Origin: Ceratotherium simum simum
Taxonomy: Eukaryota > Chordata > Mammalia > Perissodactyla > Rhinocerotidae
DNA length: 64,000 bases
Reading direction: 5' to 3'
NCBI RefSeq assembly: GCF_000283155.1
Contig: NW_004454179.1
Location: forward strand, 8,747,370 to 8,811,369
Part shown: positions 52,860-62,356 of the stretch, piece by piece
How the letters are laid out: each line of letters starts with the position of its first letter
How positions within the stretch are numbered: the stretch's first letter is position 1
Made by a program: the position numbers and the translations under genes
The notes under the pieces: model-generated
Databases searched by the model: none
What the model was told of the DNA's origin: nothing
The model's input: the letters and a program-made list of their open reading frames with translations, nothing else

Positions 52860-53640
52860 TTGGAAGGAAAGGGCACCTGGAGAGCCAAGGACCTTCCTGA
52901 GCACTATTAATTTTAATAACTGGGGGGACCATTATTTCCCTTTTAATGGACATTACACGTCTATTAATGGAGCCTAAGATTGCTTAGATTGTTTTGCTGT
53001 CACATCACAATGGTTGCTCAATCAACTGCAAATTCACTTAGGTGCAAATTCGTCATTTTAGCTACAAGATATATGACATGGAAGCCTTTGTAAATTGATT
53101 GCTGAAATCAATATATCCTTTGTGTACAGAATTCTCCAATACATCAAGCCACTAACTGCACCCTAAAAGGAAGCAAATTTACTTTGGCAGGGTTTCTTGT
53201 TAGTGAACACAAGTTGGCTCTTACTGATCACCACTTTTTATTCTAAATGTTCACAAAGCATAGGCTTTATAATTCTCTACATTGTTTTTACATATATTGG
53301 AACATATAAATCACTCTATTGTTTCTGGAATTCACTCCTTTTCCCTTAAGAAAAATGACCTTTTGCTCACATTTGATCTTCTGATAGCTTTCCCTACTTA
53401 TCACATTTATAGATGACACAGAAATATTCTCTCATTGCTTTCCTGCTTCACCGTCTTAAACGTAAAACTGTCAATCAAACAAGAATTCATAAGATGTCCA
53501 GCCTTGGGCTGACACTAGCTTCCAGCAGCCATCAAGATAGTTAAGTTGCTCACAATACCTATAATTTGCTGTGTTCAGCTGTGTAATCTATATCAGGAAA
53601 TCATTATCCATACCCTCTCTCTGGTCAGACTGTCTGTACA
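52860..53640. other. Repeat-free island rich in homeodomain-like cores, possible conserved non-coding element
   Basis: No transposon or simple repeat in about 780 bases. 52900-53115 is dense in TAAT/ATTA cores (CTATTAATTTTAATAAC, CCTTTTAATGG, TTAATGGA twice, AATTGATT). It also contains the inverted repeat ATTGATT (53094-53100) with AATCAAT (53106-53112). The style fits an ancient developmental enhancer. Conservation cannot be tested here. There is no open frame. Confidence 0.4.
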
Positions 53641-53654
53641 CAGTCGATATCAGA

Positions 53655-53785
53655 CAATCAAATAATTTTTTATTTGAAAGGAACTTTAGGAATCCTCTAG
53701 AAACTGAGGCTCAGGAGAGTAAAGGCATAGTCTGAGGTCACAGAGCTGGGCACATACAGAAGTCAAAGTTCCTGATACAGAAGGC
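53655..53785 (-). mobile_element. MIR-like fragment
   Basis: ATCCTCTAGAAACTGAGGCT, CAGGAGAGTAAAGGCATAGT and GAGGTCACAGAGCTGGGC are antisense MIR-like core. Confidence 0.5.
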
Positions 53786-54039
53786 ATCTTACATTGCAAC
53801 ACAAGCTCTCCCCCTCCCCACAATTTTCAAGTGCACATAACTTTCCCTCTCCTTTTATGCTCAGCCAAATGCTCTTTCCATGTTAAAGTTTGCTTACTTC
53901 CATGAAGCCCATTCTTTGACACATTCACTCATACAACAAGTATTTATTGAAGACTTAGCCAGTAGTGTAACTACCTATTTGTGAACAACTTTATGCTAGT
54001 ACAATCTATCTTTAATCCAGTGTACTACTAAGAATTTAC
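53786..54039. other. Unresolved, with an L2 end fragment at 53925-53970
   Basis: ACACATTCACTCATACAACAAG and TATTTATTGAAGACTTAGCC are a short antisense L2 3' terminus. The rest is unrecognised. Confidence 0.4.
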
Positions 54040-54440
54040 AATGTGACATTATATATAACAGCCAAAAATAAATTAAATTATATTAAATTAAATTGTAAAA
54101 TCCAGCCAATAAAGGGGAAGTGCAGCATAAATTATGCTCTATCAACATAACATAATAATATATAGCCATTACATTATTATTCTGATTGCTACCTAGAAAG
54201 ATGGAAAATGTTTATTATGTAATATTAAAAGCTGGATAGAAAGTATAGGTAAATACAATTATAACTCTGTAGATGTTTTTGGGATGTGAAAGAGGCCTGG
54301 AAAGGAATATGCATTAAGTAAATGAGATTGTAGGTAATTATTTTCCCTCCTCAAAGTTTTTTTTAATCTTATATTGATTGTTTTCAATGTCAAAATCCTT
54401 TTTAGAGAAAATTTAATGGTACCTAAAGAAAGACAATTAG
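54040..54440 (+). mobile_element. L1M 3' region, probable
   Basis: TTATATATAACAGCCAAAAAT, AGCCATTACATTATTATTCT, GGAAAATGTTTATTATGTAAT, TATTAAAAGCTGGATAGAAA and TTGATTGTTTTCAATGTC follow the old L1 3'-region order, with an AT-rich insertion near 54070-54100. Confidence 0.45.
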
Positions 54441-54695
54441 ATAATACTAATCTCTTGTTTTACATTTACCATTCACATTGTATTTTATTTTGCCCAATCC
54501 TCAAAATTGGTTAGTGATGAAGCTAAAGCACAGACCACAGTCTCTATTTTCACATATACAGATGAGACTGTACCTTTCACACTCATAGAAAAAATAACAA
54601 CAACAATAATATAAACCAAGTACTTTAGAAGAATTTTTTTTTCTAACTCTCATAATAATCCTTCAAAAAAATGGTGTAATGCTCCCCACATACAT
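54441..54695. other. Unresolved sequence
   Basis: No repeat confidently recognised. Confidence 0.3.
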
Positions 54696-54696
54696 T

Positions 54697-55108
54697 CTAA
54701 CCAGGTAGTTTTCTTGAGGGTTGCCAAATACAGGCCTCTGCCTTTTCCCACAGTGAATGTAACCCAAGGTGGGCCAATCAGTCTTTGCTTGGCATTTATT
54801 AGATTAGAGCTTGGGAAAGAAATTCAGTCCCTCTCAGATGGCAAGACTGTGTCAGAGACGTAAGAAACGGGAGCTGCTGGTAACCAAGTTTCCAGCCATG
54901 TGAAAGAAGCCAGTCTAAGGAAATGAAGCCAACAAGAAAGTAGTAGAATTTATAGATGGAAAGGGACAGTTCTTATGACACTGCAGTCCCTGGGGCAGTA
55001 ATCCCCGAGCCTCAATTGCACCCCTTTCTGGTTACCTCAATCAGTAATTTCTTCTTTTATTGTTTGCCTAAGTTAGTCTGAGTTGGGTTTCTGATACTTG
55101 AAATAAAA
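54697..55108 (+). mobile_element. LTR-like repeat (old ERVL/MaLR-type LTR, tentative)
   Basis: GTAACCCAAGGTGGGCCAATC, AGTCTTTGCTTGGCATTTAT and the terminus AGTTAGTCTGAGTTGGGTTT, CTGATACTTGAAA resemble the end of an old mammalian LTR. No internal region. Confidence 0.4.
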
Positions 55109-55119
55109 AGATCATGCCT

Positions 55120-55220
55120 AATATAGCAGATGTTATTCCCATTTTACACATAGGATACCTAAGGTTCAGAAAAATTAAGTAAAATTACAAAGTCAGTAAG
55201 TTTGGGCCTTGAAGCATATA
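55120..55220 (-). mobile_element. MIR fragment
   Basis: TTATTCCCATTTTACACATAGG, ATACCTAAGGTTCAGAAAAA and TTAAGTAAAATTACAAAGTC are antisense MIR core. Confidence 0.65.
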
Positions 55221-56673
55221 TCTTTTCTATAAAGACAAGCTGCAGCCCATGGAAGAAAAAAAAAGCAGCTAAAAGAAAAAGGCATAAAAAGGGAAAACAC
55301 AAAACAAAAAAGCAGACGCATGGTAAATGGGAAAAAAATGCTATAAAAATACCAGTACACACACACACACATATGGTAACAGCATCTATGCCTAGTTGAA
55401 ACTGAAAAAAGACTGAGTGTTTCCATATTAAGCTAGAAAACAGAACTCTTGAGACTCTTTAGTAACAGTTGATTTTATCTTAGTGTTTCCTTTTTTCTTT
55501 TTTATGTCTATGGAATCCAGGAGCAGCTTAACCGGGTCTTCTGCCTCAGGGTTTCTCACTTGGGCCTCTCCAAGAGCATATCACAACATAGCAGCTTGCT
55601 TTATCAGAACAGGCAAGCAAGAAGACAAAGGAGAGTGCCAGAAAGAGAGACAGAGTGTTAGAAAGATTAAAGCCACAGTCTTTTTTAACCTAGTCATGAA
55701 GTGACATCGCATATGTTTTCTCATATTTTATTCTTCAGAAGCAAGTCACTAGGTCCAGCCCACGCTCAAGGATTACCCAAGGGCACAAATATTAGGAGGT
55801 GGGGATCACTGGGAGCCATATCAGAAGCTGCATACCACTCTAGTGGTACCTGAAATGATGATGCATCTCATAATGGATAAAGTCTTAGATTCACTGAAAC
55901 ACAGTATGAGGTACTCAGTAAATATTTGTCAAATGATTAAAATGAATGAAAAAGATAAAATGATACAGCTTTTTTCACAGAATCAATTATAATTTTCCTG
56001 CTATGTTATCAATATTTCCAAATGTTTCTGACCATCTCTGTGGCTGTACCAAGATCTCTAAAACTGATTTTCTAAAAGCAGACAATCACAGAGGCAATAC
56101 AATTAATCTGGCCTTTCAATAGGATGTTATATGATGGCAGAATGTACCAGTGCCTTTTTTTCAATGCAATATTGACATGTGCTCACTCAATAAACAAATA
56201 AACATTTCCATCTCAAAGAACTCGTTCAAGAGAATAAGCAATTCAAATGATAAGTCATGAGCTGACAACATGCTCCCTCTTCCAAAAACCACATAGTACC
56301 ATTGTGATTTTTAGTCCATTGAGAAGTGGTAAGCATTTTTTTCCCCTTTACATCTTCTAACTATTGGCATCACTGTTTACATATGCACTAGCCTCAATCT
56401 AGCTTTCTGTGCCACCTTTTATCAGAGACTACAATGAAGGAAATTTCCTTTGAAAGCTATCTAAGCCGGGCCTCTAAGAACAAGTGTCAAGAAGTGGTGG
56501 TTAGCCCTTTCCGCATTCTACTAGCTTAACTAGAGAAGGAAGAGGAGTGCAAGATGAGGGAGAAGGTGAAAGAGCCATTTATAAGCATGAGGAGACAAAT
56601 ACCAGCTCCTTTTCTTTTTCAAACCAAAAGCACACTGCAATAACCGTGTATGGACAACAACAGCATGATTGCA
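55221..56673. other. Unresolved sequence
   Basis: No transposon recognised except a possible L2/MIR tail at 55895-55955 (GAGGTACTCAGTAAATATTTG). Contains a short CA tract (55357-55371). Small Lys-rich and Phe-rich frames at 55159-55426 are composition artefacts. Confidence 0.4.
55357..55371. repeat. Short (AC)n tract
   Basis: 15 bases of alternating A and C. Confidence 0.85.
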
Positions 56674-56674
56674 G

Positions 56675-56890
56675 GGCCGGCCCTGTGGCTTAGCGGTTAA
56701 GTGCGCGCGCTCTGCTGCTGGCGGCCTGGGTTCAGATCCTGGGCGCGCACCGTCGCACCGCTTCTCCGGCCATGCTGAGGCCGCGTCCCACATGCAGCAA
56801 CTAGAAGGATGTGCAACTGACATACAGCTATCTACTGGGGCTTTGGGGGAAAAAAATAAATGAATAAATAAAATTATTAAAAAAAAAAAA
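56675..56890 (+). mobile_element. ERE1 SINE with 20-bp target-site duplication
   Basis: GGCCGGCCCTGTGGCTTAGC, a tRNA-like head, CAGCAACTAGAAGGATGTGC, CTATCTACTGGGGCTTTGG and AAATAAATGAATAAATAAA tail. CAACAACAGCATGATTGCAG (56655-56674) and CAACAACAGTATGATTGCAG (56891-56910) flank it, 19 of 20 identical. The 139-codon minus frame across 56530-56949 comes from its GC-rich body and is not a gene. Confidence 0.95.
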
Positions 56891-56910
56891 CAACAACAGT
56901 ATGATTGCAG

Positions 56911-57412
56911 AAATATTACAGCTCTGGCTCCAACGGAGAAGAGAAACAAAGTACTTTTATCCTTATTGGTACCATTAAGATAGGCTGATCATTCTTACAG
57001 AGCTGTTCTATTTTGTTTTTGTTTTTTTTTTCCAAGAAAATATGTCTTTGTGAAGAAACGACAAAGTCGGCATATGTGATACGTGGAGCCTTTGGACTAG
57101 ATGTTCTTCCAAGGAAGTCTCCCTCCTTTGCATGCAAGAAAAGGGTCTGCTTTGGAGAAGCACCAGGGATGTGACAAAAAAAAATAATACATGAGGTATA
57201 ATATTTGGCCACATTGTGCACAGGGCTAGAAGGAAAGATGCAAAAAAGCCTAGTGTAGCTGACTTCAAAAGGCTTAAGAAGACAGATAAACTGAGTGTGC
57301 AGGAAAACATGACAGTAGCTTTATTGGAAAACAGGAATTTTGAAGATGTTTTGAAAGACTTGGTGTCTATGAGGGTCTCTTCATCACACAGAAATCCTGC
57401 ATGCTGTTTTCA
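56911..57412. other. Unresolved sequence
   Basis: Two overlapping minus frames of about 100 codons (56916-57310) compete with a plus frame (57216-57497). None resembles a known protein. T-rich and A-rich tracts lie at 57010-57035 and 57175-57190. Confidence 0.35.
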
Positions 57413-57413
57413 T

Positions 57414-57505
57414 ACATGTAAGCTTCCTGAGGGCAGGTACAGAGCATTATTTCTCTGTGTATTTCCAAGTATAGTGTCCTTTACAGGAGGTGCTTAGTAA
57501 ATAAT
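57414..57505 (+). mobile_element. L2 LINE 3'-end fragment
   Basis: GTAAGCTTCCTGAGGGCAGG, TTTCTCTGTGTATTTCCAAG and GGAGGTGCTTAGTAAATAAT are the plus-strand L2 terminus. Confidence 0.7.
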
Positions 57506-57509
57506 AATA

Positions 57510-57750
57510 AAGCCAACATTTATGGAGTACTTAGATAACCAGATTCTCTGCTATAAGCTTAACATAAATTACCCAACTGAATCCCCACATCCCTTTGAAT
57601 AGTCATTATAATAAACCCCATCTTACAGATGTGGCAGTGAAGGCTTGGAAAGGTAAAATCACTTGCCCAACTTCATATAGCTATAATCTGTGGAGCCAAG
57701 ATTCAAGCCCAGGTAGCTGATGCCAAAGCCTTAACCACTCTTAACCCTAC
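57510..57750 (-). mobile_element. MIR SINE
   Basis: AACATTTATGGAGTACTTAG, TTACCCAACTGAATCCCCAC, AAACCCCATCTTACAGATGTG, GGAAAGGTAAAATCACTTGC and AGATTCAAGCCCAGGTAGCT are antisense MIR, nearly complete. It directly follows the L2 end. Confidence 0.82.
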
Positions 57751-58308
57751 ACAGAATGATTGCTGACTTGAATTGCCGTTCTTACTTACAGAGGGGAATG
57801 ATGAGTGTGACCTCTTCCTGACTCCATTTTACAGGATTTTGTTTTTCATATATTATGGACAGAAAAAAACAATCTACTCTCAGAGGTGGGATCCCTTTCA
57901 CAAGTGAGGTGCTAAGCAGGTCACCTCTTTTTTCTGTGTCCCACGGCCCCCATGTGTGTGAAAAGAGGATGGTCTAGAAAGCCACGGGCTATTGAGGAAG
58001 GATTACTTGCTCAAAAGGATTAGTGTGTGTGTGAGAGTGTGTGTGTGTGTGTGTGTGTGTGTAGTTGAGCAAAAAACAGGCCAGGATTGGGGGTGGGGTG
58101 GGAAAGGAGTGAGAGATGGGCTGTACAAACCTCACTTTAAAATGGCAAATCTCTCCTCGCTCAGGTTAAACTTGTCAGCCGTTCACAACTCACTGTGAAT
58201 TACTTTGATCAGTTTGCTTTCCTTTTAGGGACTTAAAAAATTCCTGCTGCTCTGGCCAAAGAAAATGGCCAGCCACTGAGGACAAAGGCTCTGATGATAA
58301 AGTAGTAG
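57751..58308. other. Unresolved sequence with a GT microsatellite
   Basis: No transposon recognised. The microsatellite lies at 58023-58062. Confidence 0.4.
58023..58062. repeat. (GT)n microsatellite
   Basis: 40 bases of GT units interrupted once by GAGAG near 58032. Confidence 0.92.
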
Positions 58309-58510
58309 TATTCATCAGCTGGGGCTGCCGTAACAAAATACCATAGACTGGGTGGCTTACACAACAGAATTTATTTTCTCACGGTTCTGGAGGCTAGAAG
58401 TCCAATATCAGGGGGCCAGTATGGTTGGGTTCTGGTGAGAGCTCTCTTCCTGGCTTGTAGGTGGCCTCCTTCTCACTGTGTCTTCACAAGGCCTTTCTTT
58501 GGTGCATGTA

Positions 58511-58546
<36 letters not shown>

Positions 58547-58725
58547 TCTCTTCCCTCTTCCTCTTCTTATAAGGCCACCAATTCTATAGGATTAGGACCC
58601 CACCCTTATGACCTCATTTAACCTTAATTACCTCTTAAAAGCCCTATCTCCAAATATAGTCACAGTGCAGGGTAAGAGTTTCAACATATAACTTTGGCAG
58701 GACACAACTGAGTCCACAGCAGTAG
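58309..58725 (-). mobile_element. MaLR solo LTR (MLT1A/MST-like), minus strand, with GA expansion
   Basis: Antisense LTR: TCAGCTGGGGCTGCCGTAAC, ACCATAGACTGGGTGGCTTA, CTCACGGTTCTGGAGGCTAG, GGTTGGGTTCTGGTGAGAGC, AGGACCCCACCCTTATGACC, TCATTTAACCTTAATTACCT, CCAAATATAGTCACAGTGC and AACTGAGTCCACAGCAG. A 28-base GA run sits in the middle. No internal retroviral genes. Confidence 0.9.
58515..58542. repeat. (GA)14 microsatellite inside an LTR
   Basis: 28 bases of perfect GA alternation in a part of the LTR that is purine-rich in the family. Confidence 0.95.
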
Positions 58726-59404
58726 TGATCATAAGCTATCACAAAGAATAATGACTCATGATACCCAACCCACATTTTCTCTTCCCCCTACTTCTGCCAG
58801 AGCCCCAAATAAGTCCAGGGGACTATTATATAGTTGGAAAAAAGATGCCAAAGGCTCCCGGTTGGCAAGGGGGATATCTCTTACATAAGAGAACTGGGCT
58901 TCCTTCTGGAAGCTGGGTTGACCCGGCAGTTCTGAGACGCCCAATGAGAAAAAGGTTTCAGTTGTAAGATGCCAGCAGGAGCTAGAATTCATTTGGCCCT
59001 TGCCTTGGTATAGAGACCTTGGGATAGGAGTCTTCACACATGACTGGAACCTTGCTGACTTGGTCTTATCCCATATGGACATATCAAATCCAGTTCTGCT
59101 ACTGTTCCCTGCTGTCCAACACAGCAGGGATATGGACAGACTCAGCCATCTCACTGCACCAAACTGTGCTCACACTGCCTGGGTCTGGTCCCTTCTACCC
59201 CCAACCAGATCTGTACACTGTGGGATGCTGTATTATTCACCCAGCCCTCCTTGAATTTGTGGGCCCACTTGGTTCAGAGCAAAAGGACACAGTTCCACAT
59301 TGAGAGAGTAGAAGGAATGGACTATTTAGGAGCTTGAGGAATTGGGAGAAATGGGTAAGACTTATCTTGATGATACATGGCAACTAGAGAGTGGCACAAG
59401 AGGC
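58726..59404. other. Unresolved sequence
   Basis: Frames of 132 codons (58756-59154, minus) and 84-87 codons (59000-59303, plus) overlap on opposite strands. None shows a domain or consistent codon bias. A 10-bp inverted repeat CCCTGCTGTC with CAGCAGGG lies near 59107-59129. No repeat family recognised. Confidence 0.4.
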
Positions 59405-59628
59405 ATTGTGGAGGCAGTATAACATGGCCATGTAACAGTGCAACTGGTTAAGAACACAGGCTTTGGAGCCCAAAAGACCTGAGTCCTCATCTCAGCTCAG
59501 CCCAATTGGTGCCTATGCAACGTTGAACACTTTACTTAACTCCTCTAAGCCTCAGCTTCTTCATCTGTAAACTGGGAATAAAATTCCCAAATTCACATGG
59601 TTTTGCCCAGGATTAAAAAGGTAACGTA
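59405..59628 (+). mobile_element. MIR SINE, left part, split by an ERE
   Basis: TGGTTAAGAACACAGGCTTT, GGAGCCCAAAAGACCTGAGT, CTTTACTTAACTCCTCTAAG, CCTCAGCTTCTTCATCTGTA and GCCCAGGATTAAAAAGGTAA are plus-strand MIR up to the segment before its tail. The tail continues at 59898. Confidence 0.85.
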
Positions 59629-59889
59629 GGGGCCGGCCCCATGGCCGAGTGGTTAAATTTCCACGCACTCCACTTCAGTGGCCCGGGTTCGCGGGTTCAG
59701 ATCCCAAGCATAGACCTACTCCACTCATCAGCCATGCTGTGGAGGCATCCCACGTACAAAAAAGAGGAAGATTGGCACAGATGTTAGCTCAGGGTGAATC
59801 TTCCTCAAGCAAAAAAAGAAGAAAAAAAACAGGAAGATTGCCAATGGATGTTAGCTTAGGGTGAATCTTCCTCAACAACAACAAAAAAA
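59629..59889 (+). mobile_element. ERE SINE, long-tail type, inserted in a MIR
   Basis: GGGGCCGGCCCCATGGCCGAG head, CCCGGGTTCGCGGGTTCAG, ATCCCAAGCATAGACC, then GAGGAAGATTGGCACAGATG, TTAGCTCAGGGTGAATCTTC twice with A/G linkers, and an A tail. AAAAAGGTAACGTA (59615-59628) and AAAAAGATAATGTA (59898-59911) flank it, 12 of 14 identical. Confidence 0.93.
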
Positions 59890-59897
59890 AGAGTGAA

Positions 59898-59988
59898 AAA
59901 AAGATAATGTAAGCAAAGTGCTGAGTACAGTGTCAAATCTATAATAAGCACGCAACAAAGCATAGTCATTATTATTAATAAGGAACAC
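59898..59988 (+). mobile_element. MIR SINE tail, right part of the split copy
   Basis: AGATAATGTAAGCAAAGTGC, TGAGTACAGTGTCAAATCTA and AAGCACGCAACAAAGCATAG with TTATTATTAATA complete the MIR order. Confidence 0.78.
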
Positions 59989-60476
59989 AGAGTAGGAAGA
60001 AAAGACCACTAAGAGTTTAGAGAGGTCTACGGGCAGTAAAGTGGGAAGGCCTAAAAATCTTCATTCCCTTTTCCACTCTGTTGGGAGCTCTAGAGGCACC
60101 AAATGTATCACTAAAAATCTTCTTGATTTACTGCTACTCATGATAGCAAGATATCAAGGTTTCCTCAAAAATGACAACACGAACAGCATTAGGGAGAACA
60201 TAATAAGCTTTAAAAGTCACCAATTTGTTGAAATTACTTGCTGACATTTCTGAACGTTTTTTATTTACTATGCTTTTACTTTTAGAAAAGACATCTGCAG
60301 ATCGATTTTAGCATAGATATTTTTCTATGGCTTTTGTAACTTTGGTGTAGAAAGCCTATCGATTCATATGAAGAAATATAATGAAAAAGACTGCTTCCTT
60401 CATTATGAAACATGAGATAAGGTGTAGCATTGATGGTGCCTACACAGAGGAGACAGCCTACACTTTTTCTACTCAA
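59989..60476. other. Unresolved sequence
   Basis: No repeat recognised. Frames up to 67 codons only. Confidence 0.35.
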
Positions 60477-60477
60477 T

Positions 60478-60967
60478 TCACCATTTACTGAGCACCCCTA
60501 AGTGCCAGCCCTGTGTGAATGCTGAGGACACTGAGATGCAGGAGTCCTTTGTGGGGAGAGCTGTGCTCTCCACCTCTGTACTTGGAGTAATATCCTTTTG
60601 CATTCTCTCTACATTTCCTTCTACTCTCATAATCCTCCTTGCTATCTCCTTCTCTCCAACAAAACCCTGAAACCTCTTATCTTTCACAATTTTCCCTTGC
60701 CCTTATGGGTCCAGAGGACTCAATCTTGCCACCATGAGCACAATTTTCTATTGACGTTGTTTTAGCTCTGAGGACATCATAGTGAACAAGGAAGATAAGA
60801 TCTCTCCCCCACAGACCTTACATTCTAGATGGGAGGGACAAACAATAAAGAAAGAAAGAAATGAGAATTTCCAATTGTTAAAAAGTGCCTTGACAAAGAC
60901 AAACCAGAGAATAATGGTATGATAGAACATGGTGTGTGCAGGCAGGAGAGGGATACTTTAAATAGGT
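60478..60967 (-). mobile_element. L2 LINE, left part of a split copy
   Basis: CCATTTACTGAGCACCCCTA, AGTGCCAGCCCTGTGTGAAT, GAACAAGGAAGATAAGATCT, GACCTTACATTCTAGATGGG, AGTGCCTTGACAAAGACAAA and GGGATACTTTAAATAGG are antisense L2 in order, with an unmatched stretch at 60560-60755. Confidence 0.65.
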
Positions 60968-61440
60968 TTGTAGTAGGTTTGGCTGAATATATGAAAGAAC
61001 CAAATATAGCAGTGGCTTAAATGGATAAAGTTTATTTCCCTATCATTTAAAAGAAGCCTGGAAATAGACAACCCAGGGCTACTTTAGAGACTCACAAATT
61101 CATCAGGGACTCGGGCTTTCCAGATCTCTTCTCCACCATACCTAGTGAATGCCCTTTTCTCCATGATCCAAGATGGCTGCCAGAGCCCAGTCATCACCTT
61201 GGTGTTCCAGGGAAGAGGATAGAGCGAGGAGAAAGAAAGGTGCACCTCCTTCCTTTTAGGGGTTGTTTTCAAAGCACTACATTACACTTTGGCTTACATT
61301 TCATTGGCCAGAACTTAGCTGCAGGGCAACATCCAGCTGCAAGGGAGCCTGGGTAATATAGTTACTTGAGTGTGCCAATGTGCCTAACAAGGGAAGAAAG
61401 GAAGAAGGAATATTGGTCAGCAAATAGCATTCTTGCCAAA
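60968..61440. mobile_element. Interspersed repeat of uncertain class, inserted in L2
   Basis: ATATAGCAGTGGCTTAAATG, AAGTTTATTTCCCTATCATT, TTAAAAGAAGCCTGGAAATAG, CAGGGACTCGGGCTTTCCAG, CATGATCCAAGATGGCTGCC, CATTTCATTGGCCAGAACTTA and GCAAGGGAGCCTGGGTAATA are the clauses of a dispersed placental repeat I know but cannot name reliably. It sits exactly between the two halves of the L2. The 62-codon minus frame at 61084-61272 is not a gene. Confidence 0.6.
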
Positions 61441-61760
61441 GGTGGTCAGAGAAGACCTCTCTGAGGAGCTAACATACGGGCTGAAGCCTTGAGGATTAGA
61501 AGGAGGCAGCCATAAAAAAATCTGGAGGTAGAGCATTTCAATCAGAGGGAAGGACAAGCGCAAAATGTCCAAAGTAGGAATGAACTCTGTGTATCTTTGG
61601 AATCAAAAGAAAGCTAGGGTGCTGGCAAAAACTGAATGAGGGAAAGAGTGCTACAGCTGAAGTCAGGAGACTGGCATTTAGACCTTATCATAGGTCATAG
61701 CAGTAAGTCTAGATTGGAGTATTTTCAGTCCTCTCAAAAGGGCCATCCTCACTGTGATAA
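61441..61760 (-). mobile_element. L2 LINE, right part of the split copy
   Basis: GGTGGTCAGAGAAGACCTCT, CTGAGGAGCTAACATACGGG, GAGGATTAGAAGGAGGCAGC, CATTTCAATCAGAGGGAAGG and AGCGCAAAATGTCCAAAGTA continue the antisense L2 order that stopped at 60967. Confidence 0.7.
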
Positions 61761-62125
61761 GGATGGATAAGGTCACCTTAGCCTGAGCCCATCAAACGTC
61801 TGATTTATCTAAGTCCCCATGTGAACGCATGCCCACACAGCAGTCTTCTAATTCAATGTGCCCAATCAATAAAGTGGCTTGCAATTCTTGAGTCTCACTC
61901 CTCCTCCCCCTGCTTCCTTAGCAGCTTTTCCTAGTTGTTGCATTGGACTGCTTGGGCTTTAGGAAGATCATGTAGGCATGTCATTAACAGAGATACAATT
62001 CAAGGTAGTTAAATCTTAAATTCCCTCAAAATAAACATATTGGTCAAGTAATATAAGATTTCATTCTTGTCTTTCAATAAAAATATTCAGAAAAGACTCT
62101 CTTAACCCTTGTTTGCAACAAAATA
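61761..62125. other. Unresolved sequence
   Basis: No repeat or coding pattern recognised. Confidence 0.35.
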
Positions 62126-62134
62126 AACAGCTCA

Positions 62135-62347
62135 GGGCCGGCCCCGTGGCTTAGCAGTTAAGCGCGCGCGCTCTGCTGCTGGCGGCCCGGGTTCAGACCC
62201 CGGGCGCGCACCGAGCGCACCAATGCTACCGCTTCTCTGGCCATGCTGAGGCCGCCTCCCACATACAGCAACTAGAAGGATGTGCAACTATGACATACAA
62301 CTATCTGCTGGGGCTTTGGGGGAAAAAATAAATAAATAAAATTCTTT
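62135..62347 (+). mobile_element. ERE1 SINE
   Basis: GGGCCGGCCCCGTGGCTTAG, tRNA-like head with an extra GCGCACCAATGCTACC near 62214 relative to the other copies, CAGCAACTAGAAGGATGTGC, CTATCTGCTGGGGCTTTGG and AAATAAATAAATAAAATTC tail. AACAGCTCA flanks it (62126-62134, 62348-62356), a short 9-bp duplication. There is almost no A tail. Confidence 0.93.
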
Positions 62348-62356
62348 AACAGCTCA

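Noticed and set aside
56530..56949. 139-codon minus-strand frame, the longest outside Tigger and L1
   Set aside because: It runs across an ERE1 SINE; the same type of frame appears in the other EREs (for example 44298-44645 and 17509-17850) because the SINE body lacks stops on that strand.
34264..58725. Intact endogenous retrovirus
   Set aside because: The LTRs (for example 34264-34622, 51412-51965, 58309-58725) are single, of the old MaLR type and of mixed orientation. No gag, pol or env remnant lies between any pair.
58756..59303. Opposing 132- and 87-codon frames that might be an exon pair
   Set aside because: Frames overlap on opposite strands without a recognisable domain, codon bias or clean splice-site framing. 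A homology search would be decisive; a hit with conserved frame in other mammals would reverse this.
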